A DNA stretch of 64,000 bases from Bacillus massiliigorillae (GTDB taxonomy: Bacteria > Bacillota > Bacilli > Bacillales > DSM-1321). The notes under the pieces were generated by a model. It had not been told where the DNA came from. It ran no database searches and saw only the letters and a list, made by a program, of their open reading frames with translations. Location: contig NZ_HG428741.1 in NCBI RefSeq assembly GCF_000380245.2, forward strand, positions 3,144,241 to 3,208,240, in the 5' to 3' direction. Below are positions 53,444 through 62,215 of the stretch, piece after piece. Position numbers and translations under genes: made by a program. Within the stretch, counting starts at the first letter, position 1. Each line of letters opens with the position of its first letter.

Positions 53444-54571
53444 ATGGAACAAAAAACTGGTTTTATTTATGATGAAAGCTATTTTTGGCATGATACAGGA
53501 AATGGTGCATTATTTTTACCACCTGGCGGATGGATTGAAGCGGACGAACACGGTGAAAGTCCGAAAAGTAAGCGTCGTGTTAAAAACTTGTTAGAGCGTA
53601 CTGGCTTTATCGAAGAACTGAAAGTAATGAAGCCTCGTTCAGCTACTAAAGAAGAAGTAGAGAGAAATCATAATCCATCGTATGTAGAAAAGGTTAAAGC
53701 ATTAAGCGATGCTGATGGTGGCGACGCTGGTGAACTAGCTGTTGTGGGTAGAGGTTCCTACGAAATCGCTTTGCTTTCTGTTGGTGGTGCGATTACAGGT
53801 GTTGATGCTGTTATGGAGGGCACTGTTCAAAACGTATATGCACTAACTAGGCCACCTGGACATCATGCAGAAAAAGAGTTAGGCATGGGCTTCTGCTTGT
53901 TTAATAATGTCGCAATTGCTGCACACCATGCACGAGAAAAATATGGATTAAAACGCATATTAATTTTAGACTGGGATGTTCATCATGGAAACGGTACTGA
54001 AAATGCTTTCTATGACGATCCTGAAATACTTACTATATCAATTCATCAAGAACTAAATTTCCCACCGAATAGAGGTTACGCTGAACATTTAGGTGAAGGT
54101 GCTGGAGAAGGCTATAATGTGAATATTCCCTTACCTGCTGGTACAGGAAATGCTGGATATTACTACGCACTTGAAAAAGTTGTATTTCCTATAGCTGAGC
54201 AATTTAAGCCAGAACTTATTATTGTAGCCGCTGGTCAAGACGCTAGTGTATTCGATCCACTTTCACGTATGTTAGTAACAGCAGATGGCTATGGCAAAAT
54301 CGCCGCTCTTGTTAAAGAACTTGCAAAAAAGCTATGCGATGGACGCCTTGTTGTTTGTCATGAGGGTGGTTATAGTGCTGCATATGTACCTTTCTGCTCA
54401 TTAAGAATTATAGAATCATTAAGTGGCTTAAAGAGCAAAGTGACAGACGACCCGTATTATGAAGCTATTAAAAGCTTACCAACTGATGTTTTAGCTAAAC
54501 ATCAAGTCGAAGCAATTGAAAAAGTTATAGAAATTCAATCATCATTTTGGACATTTACAATCAACGCTTAA
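53444..54571 (+). CDS. HDAC-superfamily amidohydrolase (class II HDAH-like)
   Basis: 375 residues of the arginase/deacetylase fold. Zinc and catalytic residues are present: His140-His141 (PPGHHAE), Asp178 and His180 (DWDVHHGNGT), Asp266 (GQDASVFDPLSRM). The GQDA and DPL(S/N)R signature is that of bacterial class II histone-deacetylase-like amidohydrolases and acetylpolyamine amidohydrolases. It should remove an acyl group from an amine. In this operon, 40 bp after the MFS gene, a catabolic amidase role is more likely than chromatin or acetoin control; substrate unknown. Confidence 0.85.
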   Translation: MEQKTGFIYDESYFWHDTGNGALFLPPGGWIEADEHGESPKSKRRVKNLLERTGFIEELKVMKPRSATKEEVERNHNPSYVEKVKALSDADGGDAGELAVVGRGSYEIALLSVGGAITGVDAVMEGTVQNVYALTRPPGHHAEKELGMGFCLFNNVAIAAHHAREKYGLKRILILDWDVHHGNGTENAFYDDPEILTISIHQELNFPPNRGYAEHLGEGAGEGYNVNIPLPAGTGNAGYYYALEKVVFPIAEQFKPELIIVAAGQDASVFDPLSRMLVTADGYGKIAALVKELAKKLCDGRLVVCHEGGYSAAYVPFCSLRIIESLSGLKSKVTDDPYYEAIKSLPTDVLAKHQVEAIEKVIEIQSSFWTFTINA

Positions 54572-54616
54572 AGCTCAAACCTTCTTTGACCTCCTTACAT
54601 CACGTATTTCAACTCA

Positions 54617-54654
54617 TGTTCCATTTTGGAGCATAAGTGCTCCAAATTAGAACA
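54617..54654 (+). promoter_or_regulatory. Upstream activating sequence of the aldehyde dehydrogenase promoter
   Basis: Tandem dyads TGTTCCATTTTGGAGCA (54617-54633) and TGCTCCAAATTAGAACA (54638-54654). The first ten bases are identical to the first dyad at 51981. Confidence 0.8.
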
Positions 54655-54696
54655 ATATCTTACAGAAAACAAGCGAAAAATGCTGTATTTTCGCCT

Positions 54697-54712
54697 TGGC
54701 ATGCATCTTGCA
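54697..54712 (+). promoter_or_regulatory. Sigma-54 promoter of the aldehyde/alcohol dehydrogenase genes
   Basis: TGGCAT-GCATC-TTGCA with GG (54698-54699) and GC (54710-54711) at correct spacing. 42 bp after the dyads, 120 bp before the aldehyde dehydrogenase start. Confidence 0.86.
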
Positions 54713-54771
54713 TTTTAAATTTATAAGTTTAAATCATTATCTTACTGAAGCAAAAGTATTCTAGACATCAC

Positions 54772-54785
54772 TGTAAACGATTACA
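54772..54785 (+). promoter_or_regulatory. CcpA cre site between sigma-54 promoter and gene
   Basis: TGTAAACGATTACA matches TGWAANCGNTNWCA at every defined position. Lying about 50 bp downstream of the predicted start point, it would act as a roadblock, as cre sites do at some sigma-54 operons of B. subtilis such as aco and lev. Confidence 0.78.
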
Positions 54786-54831
54786 TCAAAACTATTAAAT
54801 TAGAAATTCACAAAAGTTAGGGGACTATGAG

Positions 54832-56304
54832 ATGGATAAAAAATATCAATTATTTATTAACGGAAAATGGGTAGATGCACTTTCCGGAAAAACTTTCAAA
54901 TCAATTAATCCTGCGACAGGAGAAGTGAACGCTGTAGTCGCTGAAGCTGGTGCAGAAGATGTTGATTTAGCTGTAAAAGCAGCTCGCCAAGCATTTGAAT
55001 CAGGTCCTTGGGCGAACATGGCTCCTGGAGACCGTGGACGATTATTATATAAAGTAGCACAAGCACTTTGGGAGAAAGCAGATATGCTTGCTACAATCGA
55101 ATCAACAGATAATGGTTTACCAATTAATGAAACAAAACATATCGCAATGCCTGCTATGATTGACGTACTTGAATTCTATGCTGGGTTAGCAAATAAAGTT
55201 CAGGGCGCTACACTTGCCTCTCCAAGTGATCGTTTAAACTACACGTTAAAAGAACCAATCGGAGTTATTGGAGCGATTGTTCCTTGGAACTTCCCATTGA
55301 TGCTTACAATGTGGAAGCTTGCTCCTGCTCTTGCTGCTGGTAATACGATTGTTATTAAACCAGCTGAGCAAACGCCTGTCAGTATACTAGAAATGGTTAA
55401 AATTTTCCATGAAGTAGGTATTCCAGATGGCGTAATCAACGTAGTTCCTGGATACGGTAGTGTTGCAGGAGAAGCTTTATCTTCACACTCTGATATAGAT
55501 AAAATTGCGTTTACTGGCTCTACTAATACAGGTCGATTAATTATGCAATCTGCAAGTAAAAACTTGAAACCTGTTAGTTTAGAGTTAGGCGGAAAATCTC
55601 CAAATATTGTATTTGATGATGCTAATCTTGAAAATGCTGTTAATGGGTCCATGTTTGGTATCTTCTTTGCCCAAGGACAAGTATGTGCATCAGGTACACG
55701 CCTTTTCGTTCAAGAAAGTATTTACGACAAATTTATGGATTCATTCGTTAACAAGATTCAATCCATTCGTGTGGGTAATCCTTTAGATCAATTAACACAA
55801 ATGGGTCCTCAAGTTTCACAACAACAATTGGAACAAATTCAAAGATATGTTGCTGTAGGGCTAGAGCAAGGTGCTAATCTGGTAACCGGTGGAGAAAGAA
55901 ACTTGAAAGCCGGAAATGGATATTACTTCACTCCTACTGTATTCGATAATGTAACAAATGAAATGACAATCGCAAGGGAAGAAATCTTCGGCCCAGTTAT
56001 TTCAGTTATTCGTTTCAAAGATGAAGAGGATGCTTTACGCAAAGCAAACGATACTATTTATGGCTTAGCTGCTGGAGTTTGGACAAACGATATAAAACGC
56101 GGTCATCGAATGGCTCGTGGTTTAAAAACCGGTACTGTTTGGGTGAACACGTATAGCTTATTAGATAGTGCTGCTCCTTTCGGTGGAAAGAAACAAAGCG
56201 GATTCGGAAGAGAACTTGGACTTGAAGCAATGGATATGTATACGTCAACAAAGCATGTATGGGTTGATTTAAATGAACAAGGCCTAAATTGGTACGGCGT
56301 ATAA
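54832..56304 (+). CDS. NAD-dependent aldehyde dehydrogenase
   Basis: 490 residues. VSLELGGKSPNIVFDD with catalytic Glu, FAQGQVCASGTRLF with catalytic Cys, cofactor loop FTGSTNTGRLIM, and C-terminal FGGKKQSGFGRELGLEAMDMYTSTK in part. Close in pattern to the betaine/phenylacetaldehyde-type ALDHs, but the substrate cannot be fixed from sequence. With the iron alcohol dehydrogenase downstream it could oxidise an alcohol to a carboxylic acid. It has its own sigma-54 promoter and cre site. Confidence 0.85.
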   Translation: MDKKYQLFINGKWVDALSGKTFKSINPATGEVNAVVAEAGAEDVDLAVKAARQAFESGPWANMAPGDRGRLLYKVAQALWEKADMLATIESTDNGLPINETKHIAMPAMIDVLEFYAGLANKVQGATLASPSDRLNYTLKEPIGVIGAIVPWNFPLMLTMWKLAPALAAGNTIVIKPAEQTPVSILEMVKIFHEVGIPDGVINVVPGYGSVAGEALSSHSDIDKIAFTGSTNTGRLIMQSASKNLKPVSLELGGKSPNIVFDDANLENAVNGSMFGIFFAQGQVCASGTRLFVQESIYDKFMDSFVNKIQSIRVGNPLDQLTQMGPQVSQQQLEQIQRYVAVGLEQGANLVTGGERNLKAGNGYYFTPTVFDNVTNEMTIAREEIFGPVISVIRFKDEEDALRKANDTIYGLAAGVWTNDIKRGHRMARGLKTGTVWVNTYSLLDSAAPFGGKKQSGFGRELGLEAMDMYTSTKHVWVDLNEQGLNWYGV

Positions 56305-56405
56305 ATCTATCCGCCTATTAAATAATCAAGTTGCAATAACTAGTATAATTCGATTGCAACTTGATTATTAGCATATAACTACTACAGAAAAAGGAGCAAT
56401 AAATC

Positions 56406-57587
56406 ATGGAATTTCAATTTGGTATCCCTAGCAAAGTAAAATTTGGTAATGGTGTTGTAACACAAATCGCTGAAGTCTTACAAGAACTCTCTGTTAAAAA
56501 GGTTTTGTGTATCTATGATCAAGGTGTGAAGCAAGCAGGTATTATAGACAAAGTTTTGCAATTCTTAAAAGACGGAAACATTGAAGTCGTTGAATTCTCT
56601 AACGTTCTTCCAAACCCACCTGACACTATTTTAGAAGAAGGTGCAAATTTAGCAAAAGAAAATAATGTAGATGCTCTTGTCGCAGTAGGCGGAGGCAGCT
56701 CTATCGATGCAGCTAAAGCGATTAATATCCTCATTACAAATCCAGGGCCAATTAATCAATATGACGGTATTAATACAGTAAAAATTGCTACAAAACCATT
56801 AATTGCTATTCCAACAACGGCTGGAACTGGTAGTGAGGTTACATCCGTTACTGTTATTACAGATACAGTACGTAAAAAGAAAATGGTTATCGGTGGTAAT
56901 AACTGCGGTGCAACAGTAGCATTAGTTGATCCAGAACTAACTGTTGGTCTACCTCCAGCTATTACTGCTGCAACTGGAATGGATGCACTTACTCATGCCA
57001 TCGAATCATATGTTTCAAAATTCGCATCCATCCCAACTGAAATTAATTCTTTGAAAGCAATTGAACTGATTTCTAGCAATCTTGAAGAAGCTGTTAAAAA
57101 CGGAAGTAATATCGAAGCTCGTACAAATATGCTTCTTGGAAGTATGCTAGCTGCCTTTGCTTTTGAATCAGCGCTACTAGGAGTCGTTCATGCCATTGCT
57201 CACCCGCTAAGCGTATACTGTGGTCTTCCTCACGGTGTTGCAAATGCATGTGGATTACCATACGTTATGGCTTTCAATGCGAAAGATCCAAATGTTCAAC
57301 GAAGAAATAAAGACATCGCTAGAGCTATGGGGATAAATGTTGAAGGATTATCTGACGCTGAAGCATCTGCTAAAGCAGTAGAAGCCGTTAAACAGCTATC
57401 AGAAAAAGTTGAAATACCAACTTTAAGTGAAGTAGGTGTAAGTCGCGACCAATTCGATACTTTAGCTATAGCTACTTTAAACGAAGAAGTTAGTATTATG
57501 GCTAACCCAATTGAAGTGACGAAAGAAGATATTCTTGATATTCTTGAAGCAGCCTACGTTGGCTCTGAAATTAGTCAAAACGCTTAA
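56406..57587 (+). CDS. Iron-containing alcohol dehydrogenase (type III)
   Basis: 393 residues. NAD-binding GGGSSID (95-101), metal ligands Asp193 and His197 (GMDALTHAIESY), His262 (VHAIAHPL) and His276 (GLPHGVANA). The gene follows the aldehyde dehydrogenase by about 100 bp with AAAAAGGAG before the ATG, and a strong terminator follows. Oxidises a primary alcohol to the aldehyde, or runs in reverse; substrate unknown. Confidence 0.87.
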   Translation: MEFQFGIPSKVKFGNGVVTQIAEVLQELSVKKVLCIYDQGVKQAGIIDKVLQFLKDGNIEVVEFSNVLPNPPDTILEEGANLAKENNVDALVAVGGGSSIDAAKAINILITNPGPINQYDGINTVKIATKPLIAIPTTAGTGSEVTSVTVITDTVRKKKMVIGGNNCGATVALVDPELTVGLPPAITAATGMDALTHAIESYVSKFASIPTEINSLKAIELISSNLEEAVKNGSNIEARTNMLLGSMLAAFAFESALLGVVHAIAHPLSVYCGLPHGVANACGLPYVMAFNAKDPNVQRRNKDIARAMGINVEGLSDAEASAKAVEAVKQLSEKVEIPTLSEVGVSRDQFDTLAIATLNEEVSIMANPIEVTKEDILDILEAAYVGSEISQNA

Positions 57588-57601
57588 ACTAGTAATTGCT
57601 A

Positions 57602-57642
57602 AGGCGTCTCAAAAGTGATTGAAACTCCCTTTTGAGACGCCT
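57602..57642. terminator. Terminator between the alcohol dehydrogenase and lacI-type genes
   Basis: AGGCGTCTCAAAAG pairs perfectly with CTTTTGAGACGCCT; serves two convergent genes. Confidence 0.88.
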
Positions 57643-57646
57643 AGTC

Positions 57647-58669
57647 TTATTTCAATTGTTTACACGATTGTCTTTCAACTAACTCGTATGGTAAAAGGAT
57701 TCGTTTCATAGGTTCTTTAGAATTATTAAGCTGCTGAATTAAGCATATAGAAGCTTGATATCCTAAATCGAAAATACCAACATCTACGGACGTTAATGGT
57801 GGTGTAGAATATTGCGAAAATAACACATTATTAAAACTAATAATGCTCATATCATCTGGAACAGAAACACCCAGTCCTTTTAACACTGTCAGTACTTTTA
57901 AGGCTAACAAATCATCCGTTACAATCATAGCTGTTGGTGGATATTTAAGAGCTAATAATCCAGCCATTGCTTTGCTACTATCTGTTCTAACAATAGTATC
58001 CTCTAAGAACAAATGGGTATCTAATGGTAAACCAGCCGCTTGAAGAGCTTCTTCGTACCCTTTTCTTCTTTCTACGGTAACAATATACTCTCCGTGTCCA
58101 CCCACAAAGGAGATTCGTTTATGACCTAAACGGATTAAATACTGTGTAGCTTCTTTGGCTGCCTTACTATTATTATTATCTACATATGTGATTTCTTCTG
58201 AGAAATCATATGGTCTTCCTATTGAGACAAAAGGAAAATTACGTTCTTTCAAATATTGTAAAATACGATCATTTACTCTTGAATATAAGAGAATGATTCC
58301 ATCTACACGTCCTCCTTGAACCATATCAACAACATCATCATATATTTCCACATTTGTCTTTCCAGCACATATTTGCAATGCATATTGATGTTCATGTACG
58401 CCTTCACTTATTCCTTGTAGCGCCATAGAAAAGAACGGATTTTGAAAATATGCACTATTCGTGCTTGGTAATACTATCCCAATAATATGCGTGGATTTAT
58501 TGGCTAAACAACGCGCAATAAAGTTAGGGTGATATCCTAATTCTTTCATCGCTTCTCGCACACGCTTTTTTGTTTTTTCACTAATTTTCGAGTTATTCGC
58601 AATAACTCTTGATACTGTTGAAGGTGCAACATTTGCTAATTTTGCAACATCTTTAATAGTAACTGTCAT
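57647..58669 (-). CDS. LacI-family regulator, MalR-like
   Basis: 340 residues. Start placed at ATG 58669 (MTVTIKDVAKLANVAPSTVSR), preceded by AAGGGGAAGG, rather than the open frame to 58711. LacI HTH at residues 4-25 with the hinge ARCLANKSTHIIGIV, then a periplasmic-binding-protein-like sugar domain. The N-terminus resembles maltose-operon repressors (MalR) of Bacillus and Listeria. The neighbour on the same strand is an alpha-amylase-like gene, which supports an alpha-glucoside link, although that protein appears inactive. Confidence 0.83.
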   Translation of the reverse strand: MTVTIKDVAKLANVAPSTVSRVIANNSKISEKTKKRVREAMKELGYHPNFIARCLANKSTHIIGIVLPSTNSAYFQNPFFSMALQGISEGVHEHQYALQICAGKTNVEIYDDVVDMVQGGRVDGIILLYSRVNDRILQYLKERNFPFVSIGRPYDFSEEITYVDNNNSKAAKEATQYLIRLGHKRISFVGGHGEYIVTVERRKGYEEALQAAGLPLDTHLFLEDTIVRTDSSKAMAGLLALKYPPTAMIVTDDLLALKVLTVLKGLGVSVPDDMSIISFNNVLFSQYSTPPLTSVDVGIFDLGYQASICLIQQLNNSKEPMKRILLPYELVERQSCKQLK

Positions 58670-58950
58670 ATGCCTTCCCCTTCTCTCGCAGATCGATTGT
58701 AAATCTTTCATTTGATAGTGTACAATAAACTGGAAAGTTTGTTAAAAATTTCACATATACATATACAAGAAAGATTATCCTCCTATCTCTATTATAAAAT
58801 GTATGCAAGCAATTGCCTAATATTATGTCAGAAAAATATAAAAATATTATCATTTTTTTGCATTCGTACCGAGAACATAACTATTCAAACAAATAAAGCT
58901 TCTGAATAAGTTTAGTAGTTAGATTGGATTATATATATATTGATATAAAA
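58670..58950. other. Intergenic region upstream of the LacI gene
   Basis: About 280 bp, AT-rich. It should hold the LacI promoter. The short inverted repeat TTTCCAGTTTATTGTACAC region and an AT-dinucleotide run (58930-58941) are the only structure seen; no gene. Confidence 0.45.
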
Positions 58951-58990
58951 GGATGTTCAAAAATGAGTAAAAATCGCTTTTCAAACACCC
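58951..58990 (-). terminator. Terminator after the amylase-like gene
   Basis: Imperfect stem of GGATGTTCAAAAA and CTTTTCAAACACCC arms, followed on the minus strand by TTTTATA. Confidence 0.68.
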
Positions 58991-58998
58991 TCCTATCA

Positions 58999-60477
58999 TT
59001 ACTTTTTAGAACGCTTTGAGCGCTTCATAGCTAATATAATAAAGACAGCAAATACAATCCATATACCTGCAATCGCAGCAATATAACCAATATTCACCCC
59101 TGTTTTCTCAGCCAATGCATAGATTTCTGAAGCTTCTCGTTTAATAACCAGCTTATATTCTCCGTTATCTTCACGCACAAGATCCCCAGCTAACAATCCC
59201 CTTAATTCTTTATTTTCCGCTAAATCTTTCTTCGTAAGTGTGACATATTGTGTCTTAGATGTATTATTAATTGCTACCACAATTACTTCATTTTTGTAGG
59301 AACGCTTATAAACAACCATTCCATTTTTATTATAAAGGGTTTTATAATCTCCTCTTGTTAATGCAGGAAGTGTTTGTCGTAGATTCCCAATACTTGTGAT
59401 AAAATCTATTAATATTTTATCTGCTTTAAAGCCCATGAGTCCTAAATTATCTGGATTTTCCTCCCCCGCTAAGGCAATTTCAGATCCATAGAATATGAAT
59501 GGAATGCCAGGAGTTGTATAGGCGTATGTAAGCGCTAATTTCCAACGTGAACCTGGATTATGATTATTAGCCACGATATCGTTTGTAAAGCGAACCGTTT
59601 CACTATTATCAAGTTCTATTCCTACTAGATTAGGATTAGTGAAAATTTTCTGACTCTCATCAGCAGTCTTCAATGCATCTTCAAAACTACTATTTACCTT
59701 TCCTAAAGACTGCCTTGCTGGTTTCATAAATTCCATATTCATAACGCCATCAAATCCTACCTCTTGATATGAGGCACTTTCCTCTAAATCTGTTGACTGA
59801 ACTTCCCCAATTAGGAAGAAATCTTTATTAACATTTTTTAATTCCTTGGCAAACGCTGTCCAAAATGCTTTTGGAGCATTTTGCACTTGTTTAATTTTAT
59901 AACCATCAATATTCGTTTCTTTTTCCCACCATTTCGCTGCTTCTGTTAAATAACTTTGAACTTCTGGATTATTTAAGTTTAACTTCGGTGCATCCGTAAA
60001 CCAATTTTTTTTGCTCTCTTCTTTTATCCAAGGATGGTTAGGTCCAACCTCATTTACCACAAATTCAACCACTACTTTCAATTTACGCTTATGAGCTTCT
60101 TTAACTAGTTTCTTTAATTCTTTTATACTTCCAAAATGCTCCTCTGTTTTATAGAAATCTTGCACACTATTTCCATCATAACCTTTATCTTCATTATCAA
60201 AAATAGGAGATAAAGAAATCGTAGTGAAACCCATATCTGTTATGTAATTTAGCTTATCTGTAATTCCTTGAAAATCCCCACCATTGTATGCATGTAAATC
60301 CTGCACATTGACCTTATAATCATTTTTCGAATTTCCATTATTAAAACGATCTATCATAATATCATATACCGTTTCATCTTGCCAAAGCCTTTCTTCCTTA
60401 TCCAATGCACTTACAGGTAGTGCACTCATTAAAAGAAAGGGAATAAGTAATAAACATAGTAACCTTTTCCTCACCAT
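58999..60477 (-). CDS. Membrane-anchored GH13 alpha-amylase homologue with altered active site
   Basis: 492 residues. Signal peptide (MVRKRLLCLLLIPFLLMSAL, about 1-25), GH13 barrel, C-terminal beta domain, and a membrane helix near residues 464-484 with a KRSKRSKK tail. Compared with active GH13 enzymes: region I VVVEFVVNEV (135-144) has Glu138 and Glu143 in place of Asp and His; region II DGYKIK (191-196) has Lys196 where the nucleophile Asp belongs; region III keeps Glu225 (IGEVQ); region IV DNSE (290-293) replaces DNHD. GYDG at 99-102 replaces GYHG. It is therefore probably a non-catalytic wall-side glucan-binding protein. Fold assignment is certain; function is not. Confidence 0.85.
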   Translation of the reverse strand: MVRKRLLCLLLIPFLLMSALPVSALDKEERLWQDETVYDIMIDRFNNGNSKNDYKVNVQDLHAYNGGDFQGITDKLNYITDMGFTTISLSPIFDNEDKGYDGNSVQDFYKTEEHFGSIKELKKLVKEAHKRKLKVVVEFVVNEVGPNHPWIKEESKKNWFTDAPKLNLNNPEVQSYLTEAAKWWEKETNIDGYKIKQVQNAPKAFWTAFAKELKNVNKDFFLIGEVQSTDLEESASYQEVGFDGVMNMEFMKPARQSLGKVNSSFEDALKTADESQKIFTNPNLVGIELDNSETVRFTNDIVANNHNPGSRWKLALTYAYTTPGIPFIFYGSEIALAGEENPDNLGLMGFKADKILIDFITSIGNLRQTLPALTRGDYKTLYNKNGMVVYKRSYKNEVIVVAINNTSKTQYVTLTKKDLAENKELRGLLAGDLVREDNGEYKLVIKREASEIYALAEKTGVNIGYIAAIAGIWIVFAVFIILAMKRSKRSKK

Positions 60478-60770
60478 CTACTCCCCCTATTCATAATCTC
60501 TACCTCCTAAGATTATCTCTTTTTTCCATTTGTAGTCAATCAGCAGGGTGAATAAGCAGACATTTTACGCATATTTTTTACAAATTTAGTCACATTTTGC
60601 AAATTGTTTTTCTTTAACATTTCCGAAATCACTTATTAGTTACTGGTAGAAGAATACGTATTGCATTTCCAACCCTTTCGTTTTAATATGAGTAGATGTG
60701 TATTTGTGAGTACAATCACAAATAATCTGAAATAAAACAACTAGAATATATACATCTAAGGAGACTAATT

Positions 60771-62144
60771 ATGTCAGTAAAGAATAAGCAGCAGCTAACA
60801 TTATTTGCACTGACCTGGCCTTTATTCATTGAATTTTTCTTGCATATGTTAATGGGTAATGCTGATACATTAATGCTTAGCTTATACTCCGATAATTCCG
60901 TTGCAGCAGTTGGAGTATCCAATCAAATACTGTCACTAGTAATCGTTATGTTCGGATTCATTGCTACTGGTACGGCAATTTTAGTAGCACAAAATCTAGG
61001 AGCGAAAAACACGCTAGCGGCCGCTGAAATATCTGTTATTTCTATCGTAACGAATCTTGCTTTCGGCTTAATATTAAGTGTAGCTGTCTTTTTCTCAAGT
61101 CGTAGTTTATTACACTTAATGGACCTACCAAATGAGCTAATGGGGGAAGCGGATTCTTATTTAAGTCTTGTTGGTGGCTTCTCATTCGTCCAAGCTTTAA
61201 TTATGACTGCCGGTGCAATTCTAAGAAGCTATGGATTTACGAAAGATGCCATGTTCGTAACGATAGGTATGAACTTACTTAACATTATTGGTAACTATCT
61301 CTTCATTTTCGGACCGTTTGGCATTCCTGTACTTGGTGTAGAGGGAGTAGCCATTTCAACAACTGTTAGTAGAATAATCGGTTTGGTTATTATTATGGTT
61401 CTACTAATCAAACGTGTTCCACAAAAGCTTGAATTCTTCAAAGTACTTAAAATGCCTTATATTCATTTAAAGAATCTATTAGCAATCGGGATACCTTCAG
61501 CTGGTGAACAACTATCATATAACGGTTCACAAATGGTGATTACGTATTTCATTACGATGCTTGGGACAGAAGCATTAACTACAAGAGTGTATGCTTCTAA
61601 CCTTATGATGTTTATTTACTTATTTGCCATCGCTATTGCTCAAGGTACTCAAATATTAATTGGTCATGATATGGGCGCAAGAAGGTTTGACGATGCCTAT
61701 AAACGTTGTTTAAGAAGTTTACGACTAGGTATACTCGCTTCTCTACTATGTGCCTTAGTATTTGCCACATTTAGCAAACCTTTACTATCTATTTTCACCA
61801 ATAATAGTGAGATTTTAATTGCTGGTAGTATGCTACTATGGTTAACTGTTATTTTAGAGCCTGGACGAGCATTCAATATCGTTATTATTAACTCTCTTAA
61901 AGCAACTGGAGATGTTAAATATCCTGTTATCATCGGTATCCTATCGATGTGGGGAGTTAGTGTTACATTATCCTATTTCCTAGGTATTCATTTAGGTTGG
62001 GGACTAATTGGGATTTGGATTGCCTTCGCTGTGGATGAATGGTTACGAGGTATTCTGATGCTAAGACGTTGGCAATCAAAAGCATGGATGAAGAAAAGCT
62101 TCGTCTTTACTACTTCTGAGGAATCGACTAAACAATCCGCTTAA
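60771..62144 (+). CDS. MATE-family multidrug/sodium antiporter
   Basis: 457 residues, 12 membrane helices in two MatE domains. ATG preceded by AAGGAGACT. Segments such as GNADTLMLSLYSDNSVAAVGVSNQ and TGTAILVAQNLGAKN are typical. Probably exports cationic drugs or metabolites with Na+ or H+. Monocistronic, ending in a bidirectional terminator. Confidence 0.86.
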   Translation: MSVKNKQQLTLFALTWPLFIEFFLHMLMGNADTLMLSLYSDNSVAAVGVSNQILSLVIVMFGFIATGTAILVAQNLGAKNTLAAAEISVISIVTNLAFGLILSVAVFFSSRSLLHLMDLPNELMGEADSYLSLVGGFSFVQALIMTAGAILRSYGFTKDAMFVTIGMNLLNIIGNYLFIFGPFGIPVLGVEGVAISTTVSRIIGLVIIMVLLIKRVPQKLEFFKVLKMPYIHLKNLLAIGIPSAGEQLSYNGSQMVITYFITMLGTEALTTRVYASNLMMFIYLFAIAIAQGTQILIGHDMGARRFDDAYKRCLRSLRLGILASLLCALVFATFSKPLLSIFTNNSEILIAGSMLLWLTVILEPGRAFNIVIINSLKATGDVKYPVIIGILSMWGVSVTLSYFLGIHLGWGLIGIWIAFAVDEWLRGILMLRRWQSKAWMKKSFVFTTSEESTKQSA

Positions 62145-62164
62145 AAAGGGATTACTAACATAAG

Positions 62165-62207
62165 GGGGTGTTCGAAAAGTAATTTCACATTACTTTTCGA
62201 ACACCCC
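62165..62207. terminator. Bidirectional terminator between MATE gene and asnO
   Basis: GGGGTGTTCGAAAAGTAAT and ATTACTTTTCGAACACCCC are perfect arms around a short loop. Confidence 0.92.
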
Positions 62208-62215
62208 TTTTACTA

